The notes: a model not told the origin generated them from the letters alone. DNA of 64,000 nucleotides from Arthrobacter yangruifuii (GCF_009192775.1 NZ_VTFX01000001.1:496001-560000); one strand, 5' to 3'; shown: positions 33,433 to 42,694, counted from the first letter of the stretch. Numbers and translations: made by a program.

Positions 33433-33448
33433 GGACGGATGAAAGGAG

Positions 33449-33940
33449 TTAGCGTCCGGCCGGCGTGTAGCTGGGCTGGGCCTGGTTGCCCGCACCGAAG
33501 GGGGCCTTGCTGGCCTGCGGACCGAGATAGCGGGCGGAGCCGTACGAGAGATAGAAGTACATGATGAAGCTGAAGAGGGCGATCAGCACGGCAATGACGG
33601 CGGTCTGGCCGAACACCTTCGCGAGGTTGATCGCCAGGAGCACCACGGCAACAATGTTCAGGAACGGCACCAGGCCAGCCAGGACCCACCAGCCGGACAT
33701 GCCGGCAATGCGGTACAGAATGACCGAGGAATACACGGGAATGAAGGCTTCCCAGGTCTTCCGGCCGGCTTTCTTGAACATCCCCATCATGGCGAGGCCG
33801 CTCAGGACAAGGCTGATGACGAGGATGACGAGGAAACTCGCGATGACCATACCCGGGTCCACGTCTGGGTTAGTGGTGGTGGTGGTAGTGAATTCGGATG
33901 CGGAAATCATAAACGGAAGGCTCGAGACTGAATTGATCAT
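33449..33940 (-). CDS. DUF5684-type membrane protein
   Basis: 163 residues, four predicted helices. Typical features: FKKAGRKTWEAFIPVYSSVILYRIAGMSGWWVLAGLVPFLNIVAVVLLAINLAKVFGQ, the conserved core of DUF5684/signal-peptidase-I-associated small membrane proteins. The N-terminal TTTTTT run is low complexity. Function unknown. Transcribed alone toward its own terminator. Confidence 0.75.
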   Translation of the reverse strand: MINSVSSLPFMISASEFTTTTTTNPDVDPGMVIASFLVILVISLVLSGLAMMGMFKKAGRKTWEAFIPVYSSVILYRIAGMSGWWVLAGLVPFLNIVAVVLLAINLAKVFGQTAVIAVLIALFSFIMYFYLSYGSARYLGPQASKAPFGAGNQAQPSYTPAGR

Positions 33941-34001
33941 GCCGAGAACGATATTTGCTTGGGCATCTATGTCAAGGCTAAAAACTGATTAAGTGGAACT
34001 G

Positions 34002-34364
34002 TTATTTGTTCTTATCCTCCACGGTTTCCACGGGACGCTTCCAGGGCAGGTGCCCTGTCACTTCCAACTGCAGTGAATAACTCAGAAATGTACGAATGAG
34101 CACGATAACGGCAAGTATTCCGACCGATTCGAAGGTAGGCGTCACTGCCACGGTGCGGATGATGTCCGCGGCCACCAGCAGCTCCAATCCGAGCAGGATG
34201 CTTCGGCCCAGACGCTGGCGGTATTCCTCGTAAACCGGACCTTGCCGACGCAGTGCGGCGGCGAACGCGGCGACGGTGGCGCCCGCGGCCCCGAGGACGA
34301 TGGCTGCCACCCCCGCCAGGTCCATGAATTCACCCACGGCTTCAATCACATGCTTAAAGTCCAC
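34002..34364 (-). CDS. DUF1622 family membrane protein
   Basis: 120 residues from a GTG at 34364 (VDFKHVIEAVGEFMDLAG); a TTG nine codons upstream is an alternative. Three hydrophobic helices; EEYRQRLGRSILLGLELLVAADIIRTVAVTPTFESVGILAVIVLIRTFLSYSLQLEVTGHLPW is the diagnostic DUF1622 block. Function unknown. The Shine-Dalgarno is weak, so the start is uncertain. Confidence 0.78.
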   Translation of the reverse strand: MDFKHVIEAVGEFMDLAGVAAIVLGAAGATVAAFAAALRRQGPVYEEYRQRLGRSILLGLELLVAADIIRTVAVTPTFESVGILAVIVLIRTFLSYSLQLEVTGHLPWKRPVETVEDKNK

Positions 34365-34520
34365 GCGCCAACGTCCTGCCGTCCGGAGCAAGTATCAACG
34401 GAACACGGTTCCGTGCGCAGCGGTTTTCGCTGTATTCCTCCATCTGCCCCCGCGCGTTGCGGTGCGTCAAGGGTGCACCGGCCGTGCCGGGACTTGTGCC
34501 GAAGTAATCCGCAGATTGGC

Positions 34521-34814
34521 TCAGGCGGCCAGGGCAGGCTGGTAATAGAAGCGGAAGTCGTCATAGGGGTCACGCCAGGCAGACTCATCCCGGGTAATCC
34601 TGCGCACCGTGGGAGCCGGCGTCCACCGGTTGTGGGCCTGGCCGTCGTCGTCAATCCAGTGCAGGAGGACCTCCGTGCGGGTCCAGGCCACGGCCTTCCC
34701 ATCGACGCTGCCGCTGCCGGTCTGGCAGCGGACGTAGGGTTCCCGGCGGTAGCGGGCGTGGGTGACTGGAGCGGCGGGTGCGACGGGCATCCGGGTGCCG
34801 ATGGAGGAACTCAT
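34521..34814 (-). CDS. Hypothetical protein, 97 aa
   Basis: 97 residues, soluble. The segment DGKAVAWTRTEVLLHWIDDDGQAHNRWTPAPTVRRITRDESAWRDPYDDFRFYYQP is rich in aromatic and charged residues and looks like a conserved small domain, but I cannot assign it. The first ATG has GGAGG only one base away, which is too close; the ATG at codon 9 may be the real start. Confidence 0.6.
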   Translation of the reverse strand: MSSSIGTRMPVAPAAPVTHARYRREPYVRCQTGSGSVDGKAVAWTRTEVLLHWIDDDGQAHNRWTPAPTVRRITRDESAWRDPYDDFRFYYQPALAA

Positions 34815-34895
34815 GCCTCCACCTTGGCAACTGCCTCTGACATTCCGGTCCAGGACCAGGGAAAGACCGGGGAGGAGCTCAGGCGGTTGAGCGGA

Positions 34896-35321
34896 TCAGG
34901 AAGCCAGGTCCCGCCATTTGGCGGCTGCTCGGCCGGTCAGCTCTGCTCCGCGGGCGGCGGCTCGGCCGGGAATCATCCGGATGACAGGTGCCAGCCCGTC
35001 CTCCTGCGCCGGGCGGGACTGTGGGGCGGCCGTCGATCGGGCCTGCGATGCAGTCTGTGACCCGGCCTGCGGCTTGTGGAGCACGAGGTATGCCACGCAA
35101 ATGGGCAGGAAAAGCAGCGAAACAAGTGTCAGAGCGCCGAGGAGGCACACGGCCAGTGCGGCATGAATGGGCGATCCGAAAAGAGCGGCAACAAAATCCG
35201 CGGCACCGAAAAGCATCCAAAGCCAGAAAACGGCAATAAGCACTAGTCCGCTGCGTGCGCGACGGAAAAGCATAGTGGACCGCCTCCGCACAGCAGGCAT
35301 GGTCTGAGACTGACTGCCCAT
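34896..35321 (-). CDS. Hypothetical membrane protein, 141 aa
   Basis: 141 residues from the ATG at 35321, which has GGGGGGAAT before it; longer frames upstream are rejected. Two hydrophobic helices (GLVLIAVFWLWMLFGAADFVAALFG and ALAVCLLGALTLVSLLFLPICVAYLVL) follow a basic N-terminus (RRRSTMLFRRARS); the C-terminal half is polar and Ala/Arg-rich. No family recognised. Confidence 0.6.
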   Translation of the reverse strand: MGSQSQTMPAVRRRSTMLFRRARSGLVLIAVFWLWMLFGAADFVAALFGSPIHAALAVCLLGALTLVSLLFLPICVAYLVLHKPQAGSQTASQARSTAAPQSRPAQEDGLAPVIRMIPGRAAARGAELTGRAAAKWRDLAS

Positions 35322-35442
35322 TTGGTAATTCCCCCCGGCTAAGGGCCCAGTTATCCGGAACCCGTACCGCAGATAATAGCCGGTATTTATCGAAGGGGAA
35401 GATATGATGCCTGCCGGCATTCCGTGCCTAAGCGGTAACCGC

Positions 35443-36909
35443 TCAGTTTTCCGGTTGGGGATTTGCCCTCAGGGGCAGGTGCCTTGGACTGTTCGGGTTC
35501 AGCAGGGAATGTCGATATCCGTAAAATGCGTAGACCAGGATCCCGATGACCAGCCAGATGGCGAAGCGCAGCCAGGTTTCCCAGTGCAGCTGAAGCATCA
35601 GGAATCCTGACGCCAGCACCCCGAAGGCCGGCACCCACGGCATTAGGGGCAGGCGGAATTCGCGCGGGGCGTCCGGTTGGCTGCGGCGGAGCACAATCAC
35701 GGCCACGCAGACCACCACAAAGGCGGCCAGGATGCCGATGTTGGTCAGATCCGCCACGGCTCGGATGGGGAAGAACCCGGCGAGCAGGGTGGATGCGCCG
35801 CCGGCAATCCACGTCACGCGCTGCGGGGTGCCGCGCTTATCGGTTCCGGCGAACCAGCCGGGCAGCAGTCCGTCGCGGCTCATGGAGAACCAGACCCGGG
35901 TGACGCCCAACAGGAAGGTGAGCATCACGGTAAGGATGGACAACACCGCGAAGGCTGAAATGACGGTGGCGATGACGGGCAGTCCAACCGATTGGAAGGC
36001 CGAGGCGAAACCGGCGGTGGGGCTGATGTCACGGTAATTCTGCATGCCGGTCAGTACCAGGGTGGCCAGAATGTACAGGACCATCGCCACCCCCAGGGAC
36101 AGCAGGATGGCCTTGGGCATGTGTTTCTTCCCGTCCTTGGCTTCCTCTGCGGCGGTGCTCATGGCGTCATAGCCGAAGACGGCAAAGAATACGGTGGCGG
36201 CGCCGGTGAACACCGCCCCGAAACCGCTGGGCAGGAACGGTGTGTAATTGTCCGTATTCACGTAGAAGAATCCCAGCCCCACAATGAACAGCACCAGCAG
36301 GACTTTCAAACCCACGGCCACCAGCTCAAAACGGCCGAAGGTTTTGGTGCCGCGGCTGAGGATCCAGGTGATGAACAGGCACACGACGGCGGCGGGCAGG
36401 TTGATCAGCCCACCCTGGATAGTATCCGCGGTGCCCTGCATCCAGACCGGCATGTCGATGCCGAAACCGGCGAGGAACTCGGTGAAGTAGCCCGAGATGC
36501 CAATGGCCACCACGGCCACAATGGCCGTGTATTCCAGGAGCAGATCCCAGCCGATGAACCACCCGATCAATTCGCCCAGCGCCACGTACCCGTACGTATA
36601 GGCTGAGCCGGCACGCGGCACCATGCCCGCAAACTCGGCATAGGACATGGCCGCCGCGGCGCTGGCCAGGCCTGCAACCAGGAAAGAAATCAACACCGCC
36701 GGACCCACCGGGGAAGCATCCGCACCCCCGTTGGCCACCAGCCCGGCGAGGGTGAAAATACCGATGCCGATAATGCCACCCACACCGATAGCGGTAAGCT
36801 GCCACAGCCCGAGGCTCTTGAATAGTTTGGTGCCGGACTTTTCCTCATCGACGTCGTCAATGGGCTTCCGCCGGAGGAAGGACCTTCCCCCGCCCGAAGT
36901 GATGGCCAT
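35443..36909 (-). CDS. APC family amino acid permease
   Basis: 488 residues, about 12-13 helices. TM1 GIIGIGIFTLAGLVA carries the substrate-binding G-x-G of APC carriers; the SYAEFAGMVPRAGSAYTYGYVALGELIGWFIGWDLLLEY block is typical of cationic amino acid transporter (CAT/YfnA-like) members. TM6 FFAVFGYDAMSTAAEEAKDGKKHMPKAI supports this. Likely a proton-coupled importer or exchanger of amino acids. It sits alone, with a hairpin at 37018-37047 upstream. Confidence 0.88.
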   Translation of the reverse strand: MAITSGGGRSFLRRKPIDDVDEEKSGTKLFKSLGLWQLTAIGVGGIIGIGIFTLAGLVANGGADASPVGPAVLISFLVAGLASAAAAMSYAEFAGMVPRAGSAYTYGYVALGELIGWFIGWDLLLEYTAIVAVVAIGISGYFTEFLAGFGIDMPVWMQGTADTIQGGLINLPAAVVCLFITWILSRGTKTFGRFELVAVGLKVLLVLFIVGLGFFYVNTDNYTPFLPSGFGAVFTGAATVFFAVFGYDAMSTAAEEAKDGKKHMPKAILLSLGVAMVLYILATLVLTGMQNYRDISPTAGFASAFQSVGLPVIATVISAFAVLSILTVMLTFLLGVTRVWFSMSRDGLLPGWFAGTDKRGTPQRVTWIAGGASTLLAGFFPIRAVADLTNIGILAAFVVVCVAVIVLRRSQPDAPREFRLPLMPWVPAFGVLASGFLMLQLHWETWLRFAIWLVIGILVYAFYGYRHSLLNPNSPRHLPLRANPQPEN

Positions 36910-37017
36910 ATCCGCTCCGATCCGTCTGCGGCTTACGCCGTCGGGACTGGGCGCCGTCCAGAGCCCGGGCGCCCGCTACGGCAGCAGTATGAACCCGCAG
37001 CGTACGGTCCGGATACC

Positions 37018-37047
37018 CCTCCGGCCGCTTTTCCGGACGGCCGGAGG
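37018..37047. terminator. Candidate hairpin downstream of the gntP-family gene
   Basis: CCTCCGGCCG and CGGCCGGAGG form a 10-bp stem with a 10-base loop, but no T-tract follows. It lies in the 229-base stretch 36910-37138 and could end the gntP-family transcript. Confidence 0.4.
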
Positions 37048-37138
37048 AAGCCGGAGAAAGCCGGGCGGCAGGGTGGGGAAATGCCGGGGAAACAGGTACA
37101 TTCCGTGCCGCAGCCTCAGGGTGTCAGAGCTTCACGTG

Positions 37139-38494
37139 TCAGAGCATAAACAGGCTCAGCACCCAGACCGCCGCGAAGCCGGCAACGCCCTGTACAGCGG
37201 TGGCCGGAGTCAGAGTGCGGTAGGCCGTAGCCGTGGGGATCCGGCTGAACTGCGAAACCACCCAGAAGTAGGAGTCGTTGGCGTGGGACACCACCATGGC
37301 GCCGGCGCCGATGGCGAGAACCGCCAGCACGGGACCGGCACCGGTGGCCAGGCCCAGCGGCTCCAGCAGCGGGAGCAGCATGGCCGACGTCGTGACCATG
37401 GCCACCGTGGACGAGCCCTGCGCGGTCTTCAACGCCGCCGAGATGACGAAGGGTACGGCGATACCCAGCCCCAGTGTCGCCAGATTGTCGGAGAGGAAAG
37501 CGGTGATCGGGCTCTTGCCCAGCACTCCGCCGAAGGCCGCACCGGCGCTGGTGATCAGCAGGATGGGGGCAGCCAGCACAATGGAGTCGGTGATCTGGGT
37601 GTTGAAGCTGGTGAGCTTGCCCTTGCCGTTGAGCAGGAACACGGCCGCCACCAGGCCAAAAGCCAGGGCGATGACCGGTGTGCCGATAAAGGTGACGGTG
37701 GCGGCCAGGCCGCCTGCACCCATCGGGGCACCGGGCAGCTTGGCTATGGAGGACAGGCAGATAAGCAGGATCGGCAGCAGAATCGGCAGGAAGGCCATAA
37801 AGCCGCTCGGCAGCTTTCCGTACTGCGTCTTGAGGTCCTCGTAGCTGACATCCGCTTCTTCGGCGGGGACGGGCAGCAACTGGATGTCCTTCTTCAGGAA
37901 GCGGTTGGCATAGAGCAGCGCGGCCCCGGCCGACACCGCAGCGACCACCAGGCCCAGGCCGATCAGCAGGCCCAGGCTGTCCACGACATTGAGGTTGGAG
38001 GCAGCAGCCAGCGGCCCGGGCGTGGGCGGAACCATCGTGTGTGTGGCGTACAGGCCGGTCATCAGCGCAATGGACATAGCCACCAGCGACACCTTGGTCC
38101 GCTCCGCCATGGCTTTTTTCAGCGAATTCAAAATGATGTATCCGGAATCGCAGAACACCGGAATGGAGACAATATAGCCGATGATGCTCATGGTCAGGGT
38201 GGGGAACCGCGTCCCCAAAACCTTGATCAGTGCATCAGCCATGGCAATCGCTCCGCCGGAACGCTCCAGGATCACGCCTATCATCGTGCCGAACAGGATC
38301 ACCAGGCCGATGTTGCCCATGGTGTTGCCGAACGCCGTCGTAATGGTCGGAATGATTTCCTCAACGGGCAGCCGGAAGGCAAATGCACCGATGAGCGCTG
38401 CCCCAAGCAGGGCGAGGAAAGGCGAGATTTTAAGCTTCGCCGTGACGACGACAATGCCGATCACGAGCAGCAGCAGTATCAACAGATCAATCAT
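37139..38494 (-). CDS. GntP family sugar-acid permease
   Basis: 451 residues, about 12-14 helices. GntP hallmarks: MVPPTPGPLAAAS (the conserved PTPGP motif), GALLYANRFLKKDIQLLPVP and the late VSHANDSYFWVVSQF. These carriers import gluconate and related sugar acids with protons. Because it directly follows glycerate kinase and a CdaR-type regulator, glycerate or a hexarate is a likely substrate. AAAGGAA ribosome-binding site. Second gene of a probable glxK-gntP operon. Confidence 0.9.
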   Translation of the reverse strand: MIDLLILLLLVIGIVVVTAKLKISPFLALLGAALIGAFAFRLPVEEIIPTITTAFGNTMGNIGLVILFGTMIGVILERSGGAIAMADALIKVLGTRFPTLTMSIIGYIVSIPVFCDSGYIILNSLKKAMAERTKVSLVAMSIALMTGLYATHTMVPPTPGPLAAASNLNVVDSLGLLIGLGLVVAAVSAGAALLYANRFLKKDIQLLPVPAEEADVSYEDLKTQYGKLPSGFMAFLPILLPILLICLSSIAKLPGAPMGAGGLAATVTFIGTPVIALAFGLVAAVFLLNGKGKLTSFNTQITDSIVLAAPILLITSAGAAFGGVLGKSPITAFLSDNLATLGLGIAVPFVISAALKTAQGSSTVAMVTTSAMLLPLLEPLGLATGAGPVLAVLAIGAGAMVVSHANDSYFWVVSQFSRIPTATAYRTLTPATAVQGVAGFAAVWVLSLFML

Positions 38495-38549
38495 GGGGTT
38501 CCTTTAAAGCGAAAAACGTCGATGTTTATCAACAGGACAAATCATGGAA

Positions 38550-39761
38550 TCACGCGCTTTCGGCGAGTCCAAAACTCCGCTCGGTGCCCGGCAGGAACGC
38601 CAGCCCGCAGCAGGCCCGAGCAGCGGCATCCTCAATGAGCAGCTCCGCATTGGCGGTGAGTTCCGCCAGGGTTGCCGGTCCGCGGGCAATGGACACCGCA
38701 ACCGTGATCCCGGCCTCCATGCTCTGCGCGGCGCTGAGCTGGACGGTTCCCGCGACCACGACGAGCGGACTGGCCGACGGCGCAAGACGCCGGACCGCAT
38801 CCACTACCTTGCCGCCCAGCGACTGGGTGTCCAGGCAGCCCTCGCCCGTCAGCACGACGTCGGCATGGGCCAGGGCCGCCCGCAGGCCAACCGCATCACT
38901 CACCAGTTCCGCGCCCGGGACCGTTTCCGCTCCGAGCAGCGCGACCAGGGACAGCGGCAGGCCGCCGGCGGCACCGAAACCGGGGGCCGTGAGGTAGGTT
39001 CCGGGACGGCCGTTTGACTCCACAGGAGGACGGAAATCCGTGAGGACCCGGGCCAGGTTCGCCAGGCCGGCGTCCAGCAGCTTCACATCTTCCGGGCCGG
39101 CCCCCTTTTGCGGGCCGAAGACGGCGGCGGCTCCCTGTTCCCCGCAGAGCGGGTTGGCAACGTCCACGGCGACCCGCCATTTTACGGCTGCCGCGCGCGG
39201 GTGCAGCCCGGAAACGTCAACCGTGTGGATAGCGCCCAGTCCGGCGCCGCCCGGAGCCACCGGGTTGCCGGTGGCATCAAGGAAACGCACCCCGAGGGCG
39301 GAAAGCAGCCCGGTGCCGCCATCGGTGCTGGCCGATCCGCCGATGCACAGCAGGATCTCCTCGACGCCCTCATCCAGGAGGTGCCCGGCAATGGTGCCCA
39401 CTCCGTAGCTGTCCGCGCGCAGCGGCTGCAGGGGTACATCTAATACGTCGGGAAGCCCGTTCCCCTCGGCCGCTTCGATGATGCCGGTAAGTCCGTCGGC
39501 GGACACCCCGTAACGGGCCGTTTTCGGGCGGCCCAGCGCGTCGGTGGCGGCGGTGAACAACGGCGGGCAACGCCAGGCAGCCAGCAGCGCATCGAGGGTC
39601 CCCTCGCCGCCGTCAGCCATCGGAATTTCGATAATCCGGGCGGCCGCGCCGAAAGCAAAGCGTGCCCCGCGGGCCATCGCAGCGGCCGCGCCGGCGGCGG
39701 AGATACTGCCTTTAAACGAATCAGGCGCAACAACAATCAGGGGCGGGCGGGAATTTGGCAC
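38550..39761 (-). CDS. glxK: Glycerate kinase
   Basis: 403 residues, GTG start with GAAAGG before it. Type-1 glycerate kinase features: IVVAPDSFKGSISAAGAAAAMARGA, IPMADGGEGTLDAL, LCIGGSASTDGGTGLLSALGVRFLD and AGGLPLSLVALLG, DVVLTGEGCLDTQSLGGKVV. Phosphorylates glycerate to 2- or 3-phosphoglycerate, the last step of the glyoxylate-to-glycerate route. First gene of the operon with the GntP permease; a palindrome at 39796-39814 lies upstream. Could also serve glucarate/galactarate breakdown. Confidence 0.92.
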   Translation of the reverse strand: MPNSRPPLIVVAPDSFKGSISAAGAAAAMARGARFAFGAAARIIEIPMADGGEGTLDALLAAWRCPPLFTAATDALGRPKTARYGVSADGLTGIIEAAEGNGLPDVLDVPLQPLRADSYGVGTIAGHLLDEGVEEILLCIGGSASTDGGTGLLSALGVRFLDATGNPVAPGGAGLGAIHTVDVSGLHPRAAAVKWRVAVDVANPLCGEQGAAAVFGPQKGAGPEDVKLLDAGLANLARVLTDFRPPVESNGRPGTYLTAPGFGAAGGLPLSLVALLGAETVPGAELVSDAVGLRAALAHADVVLTGEGCLDTQSLGGKVVDAVRRLAPSASPLVVVAGTVQLSAAQSMEAGITVAVSIARGPATLAELTANAELLIEDAAARACCGLAFLPGTERSFGLAESA

Positions 39762-39795
39762 CCTTTCAACATTAGTGTGCCTGCTCTCACAGACC

Positions 39796-39814
39796 TATGG
39801 CTGTTTTAGCCATA
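39796..39814. promoter_or_regulatory. Putative CdaR operator TATGGCT-N5-AGCCATA
   Basis: A perfect 7-bp inverted repeat with a five-base centre, 35 bases before the glxK start and 55 bases after the CdaR-type stop. It is AT-rich against the local background and fits a dimeric regulator site for the adjoining CdaR-family gene. Confidence 0.6.
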
Positions 39815-39868
39815 ATATGCGCCGTCTTCGTGCAGAGGAGCGGCCATATTGCACACCGAGATAGCCGA

Positions 39869-40945
39869 TTACACCCGGGCCGCAATTAAGCCCAGCCGCA
39901 GTGTTAACGCGTGGTTTGCGTCCCGGGGGTTCAACTGTGTGATCTCCGCGATGCGGTCCAGCCTCTGGATGACGGTGTTCCGGTGCGCAAAGAGGACACG
40001 GGAAGCTTCGGAAATTGACCCGCCGGCGTCCAGGAAAGCGGCCAGCGTTGTCCGCTGGGTATCGGTCAGGTCCGAGATGTGTGCGGCCAGCAGCCCGGCA
40101 GCCTCGCGGGGCATGCAGGCCACCGCCAGTTCGGCGCTCAACTCCCGAAGGTGAAGAACAGACTGCGTCGACGGGAGAAGTTCCGGACGGGCGACAAGCA
40201 GGTTGAGGGTCTTCGCCGTGGACTGGAGCGTCCCCCCTGCGCTGCAGGCACCACCCAGCAGCAGCACCGAGCCGCTGGCCGACACCGCATCGGCGAGCGC
40301 ACCGGTGTCGTGGGCAGCCAGCAGGACCCAGAGAGCGCCCTGGAAGGAAGCCGAGCGGTAGCGGTCCGGCCGGGCCAGCACGTCACCGACCAGGCCGGAA
40401 CGTACCGGGAGCCGGTGGACTGGACGGCCCGTGGGGGTACGGTCCAGGACCGCCGCCATCCTCCAGGGTCCGGGCAGGGACGGGGAGCCGGCGGCCAGTT
40501 CCCGCTCTACGGACGCCGAGGGGGCGCCGCCGTTGATGAGGCGGGCGAGCAGTTCCCTGTTCCGCGCCTCACGCAGTGCGGTACTGTCCATTTCCCGGTC
40601 GCGCTCCAGCAGCAACCGGATGGTCAGGACCACCACGTCGGCCAGCGGCATCACCACCTCGGGTGCGCCCGTCAGGCCAACCACTCCCACCACGGCACCG
40701 TCGAGTTCAATTGGACAGTTCACGCCGGCCCGCATGCCGTCGCGTTCCCCCGCATGCCGGATGACGACGGGGGCACCCGTTGCCACAACCTCCCGGGCAC
40801 CTGCATGCATCGTCCCGATTCGGGAGGCATCCCGCGAGGCGATGATGAGTCCCGCGGCATCCATGACGTTGACGTTGTGGCGGAGGGTGGGGGAGATACG
40901 GTCCACGACGCGCTGCGCCAATGCACCGCCTAACGGCGCTGACAT
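39869..40945 (-). CDS. CdaR family transcriptional regulator (sugar diacid/glycerate)
   Basis: 358 residues. N-terminal diacid recognition domain LAQRVVDRISPTLRHNVNVMDAAGLIIASRDASRIGTMHAGA, followed by GVNCPIELDGAVVGVVGLTGAP, and C-terminal PucR-type HTH: TLAAFLDAGGSISEASRVLFAHRNTVIQRLDRIAEITQLNPRDANHALTLRLGL. CdaR activates glucarate, galactarate and glycerate genes when it binds its diacid or glycerate. Located just before glxK in the same direction. Its start looks leaderless (TAGACT on the minus strand, 40952-40957). Confidence 0.9.
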   Translation of the reverse strand: MSAPLGGALAQRVVDRISPTLRHNVNVMDAAGLIIASRDASRIGTMHAGAREVVATGAPVVIRHAGERDGMRAGVNCPIELDGAVVGVVGLTGAPEVVMPLADVVVLTIRLLLERDREMDSTALREARNRELLARLINGGAPSASVERELAAGSPSLPGPWRMAAVLDRTPTGRPVHRLPVRSGLVGDVLARPDRYRSASFQGALWVLLAAHDTGALADAVSASGSVLLLGGACSAGGTLQSTAKTLNLLVARPELLPSTQSVLHLRELSAELAVACMPREAAGLLAAHISDLTDTQRTTLAAFLDAGGSISEASRVLFAHRNTVIQRLDRIAEITQLNPRDANHALTLRLGLIAARV

Positions 40946-40951
40946 AACCCC

Positions 40952-40957
40952 AGTCTA
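40952..40957 (-). promoter_or_regulatory. -10 box TAGACT of the CdaR gene (leaderless)
   Basis: On the minus strand TAGACT is followed by GGGGTT and the ATG of the regulator at 40945. Confidence 0.5.
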
Positions 40958-40985
40958 GAACGGTGCCAGGTGCCGCGCGGTGCCC

Positions 40986-41906
40986 CTACCGGTTCGCGCG
41001 CAGGGCGGCCGCGGCGTCGCTGGCCGTGGTGCGGATCCGGTACAGGCTGGAGGTTGCCGTCATGTAGAGCGTTCGGCCGTCCTGCCCGCCGAAGCAGACG
41101 TTGCTGACGGTTTCAGGCACCGGGATGAACTCCAGCAGCTCGCCGGCCGGGGAGAAAACCCGCACGCCGTCGCCGCCGGAGGACCAGATATTCCCGTCCG
41201 TATCCACCCGGAACCCGTCAGGCACCCCCGGAGCAACGCGGACGAACACCCGCCCGTTCTTCGCCTGACGGCCCCCGACGACGTCGTACGCACGGATGGG
41301 ATTGCCCGCGGACTGCGCCGGACCGTACGGGGAAACCGCTTCCTCGGCAGTATCCGAAACGTAGAGGACGGACTCGTCCGGAGAGAATGCCAGGCCGTTG
41401 GGGGCCATGATGTCGGTGATCACCGCGGTCAGGTCCCCGCTGGCCGGGTCGAAGCGGAACACATACCGGTCCCCGTACTCCAGCTCGCCGGGATGGCCCT
41501 CGGCCGGGTTGTCGATCCCATAGGAAGGATCGGAGAACCAGATGGTGCCGTCCGACTTCACGACGACGTCGTTGGGCGAGTTGAAGCGCACGTCGCCGAA
41601 GCGGTCCACCAGGGTTTCCACGGCGCCGCTGCGGTCGCGTTCGATGGCCCGGCGTCCGTGCGAGCACTGCACCACGGAGCCGTCCGGGTCCAGGGCGCGG
41701 CCGTTGGTGAACTCGATGTCCTGCCCGTACACGCTCAGCTCACCGGTGGTTTCGCTGTATTCCAGGATCCGGTTGGACCGGACATCGCTGTACCGCACCG
41801 CATTGCGCTCCGGGACCCAGGTGGGGCCTTCGGCCCAGACCGCGCCCGTGCCCACCAGCTCCAGCGAGGCTCCGTCTTCCAGCAGTGTCGAAGGGCGTGC
41901 GTTCAT
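40986..41906 (-). CDS. SMP-30/gluconolactonase family protein
   Basis: 306 residues forming a six-bladed propeller. GAVWAEGPTWVPERNAVRYSDV supplies the first metal ligand Glu, FNSPNDVVVKSDGTIWFSDP the Asn, APNGLAFSPDESVLYVSDTA the second Asn/Asp pair and PDGFRVDTDGNIWSSGGDG the fourth. Hydrolyses sugar lactones to acids. It lies just upstream of the CdaR gene in the same direction, so it may feed the same sugar-acid pathway. AAGGAGACAT ribosome-binding site. Confidence 0.87.
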   Translation of the reverse strand: MNARPSTLLEDGASLELVGTGAVWAEGPTWVPERNAVRYSDVRSNRILEYSETTGELSVYGQDIEFTNGRALDPDGSVVQCSHGRRAIERDRSGAVETLVDRFGDVRFNSPNDVVVKSDGTIWFSDPSYGIDNPAEGHPGELEYGDRYVFRFDPASGDLTAVITDIMAPNGLAFSPDESVLYVSDTAEEAVSPYGPAQSAGNPIRAYDVVGGRQAKNGRVFVRVAPGVPDGFRVDTDGNIWSSGGDGVRVFSPAGELLEFIPVPETVSNVCFGGQDGRTLYMTATSSLYRIRTTASDAAAALRANR

Positions 41907-42034
41907 GCGGATGTCTCCTTAGGTGGGCGGCGGGGTCGACGGTAGCCGGCTCCTGCGGTCTGCGTCCTGTTATACGCGAGACGGGCCGGCGGCCCAAAGC
42001 TGCACGCGTTTCCCGGCGCCGCCGCTGCTGTCGG

Positions 42035-42694
42035 TCAGCCCCACGGCAGGCGGATCACGACGTCGGCGCGTCCCCGCAACGACTGGATCAGGCGGGCGTT
42101 GGGTTCGTCCACGTCGCGGACCCAGGCAGCGGCCTCGTCCGGTTCCTTGCCGAACCGCACGTGTCGTTCCACCAGGCGCTGCAGGCGCAGCTCGTCATCA
42201 GGATCGCAGTACCAGACCTCCGAGCACCGGGCCCGGACCTCCTGCCATTCCGGCCGGTCCAGCAGCAAATAGTTGCCCTCCGTCAGAATCACCTTCGCCG
42301 CCGGGAACACGGGTATGTCCCCTGCCAGCGGCTGCTCCAGCGTCCGGTCAAAACCGGGTGCGTACACCACGGCGTTCCGCGGGGAGCGGAGCCGGTCCAG
42401 GAGGGCGGCATAGCCGTAGGCGTCGAAGGTTTCCGGAGCGCCCTTGCGCTCCAGCAGGCCCTGCCGGGACAACTCCCGGTCGGAAAGGTGAAAGCCGTCC
42501 ATCGGCACGTGCGCAAACCGCTGCGTTTCGACGTCGTCCGAAGCGCCGTTCAGCGCACGGACCAGCGCTTCCACCAAGGTGGTTTTTCCGGCACCGGGCA
42601 CCCCGGCAACGCCGACGATTACGGTTCCCGTGTGCCGCCCGGCCAGCGCGGTGAGCCGGGTTTCCAACTCAGCGAGCGTTGTCAGGGAATCCAT
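42035..42694 (-). CDS. P-loop nucleoside/pantothenate-type kinase family protein
   Basis: 219 residues from an ATG at 42694 with GGAGG close by (a GTG eight codons upstream is possible). Walker A GVAGVPGAGKTTLVEAL, VPMDGFHLSDREL (acidic substrate-binding loop as in uridine kinase/pantothenate kinase), and ILTEGNYLLLDRPEWQEVRARCSEVWY. Resembles YggC/fructose- or uridine-kinase-like small-molecule kinases. Substrate unknown. Confidence 0.8.
   Translation of the reverse strand: MDSLTTLAELETRLTALAGRHTGTVIVGVAGVPGAGKTTLVEALVRALNGASDDVETQRFAHVPMDGFHLSDRELSRQGLLERKGAPETFDAYGYAALLDRLRSPRNAVVYAPGFDRTLEQPLAGDIPVFPAAKVILTEGNYLLLDRPEWQEVRARCSEVWYCDPDDELRLQRLVERHVRFGKEPDEAAAWVRDVDEPNARLIQSLRGRADVVIRLPWG

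Noticed and set aside
36647-38638. 663-residue plus-strand frame over the APC and GntP genes
   Set aside because: Antisense to two membrane transporters with clear helices and motifs; low-complexity composition.
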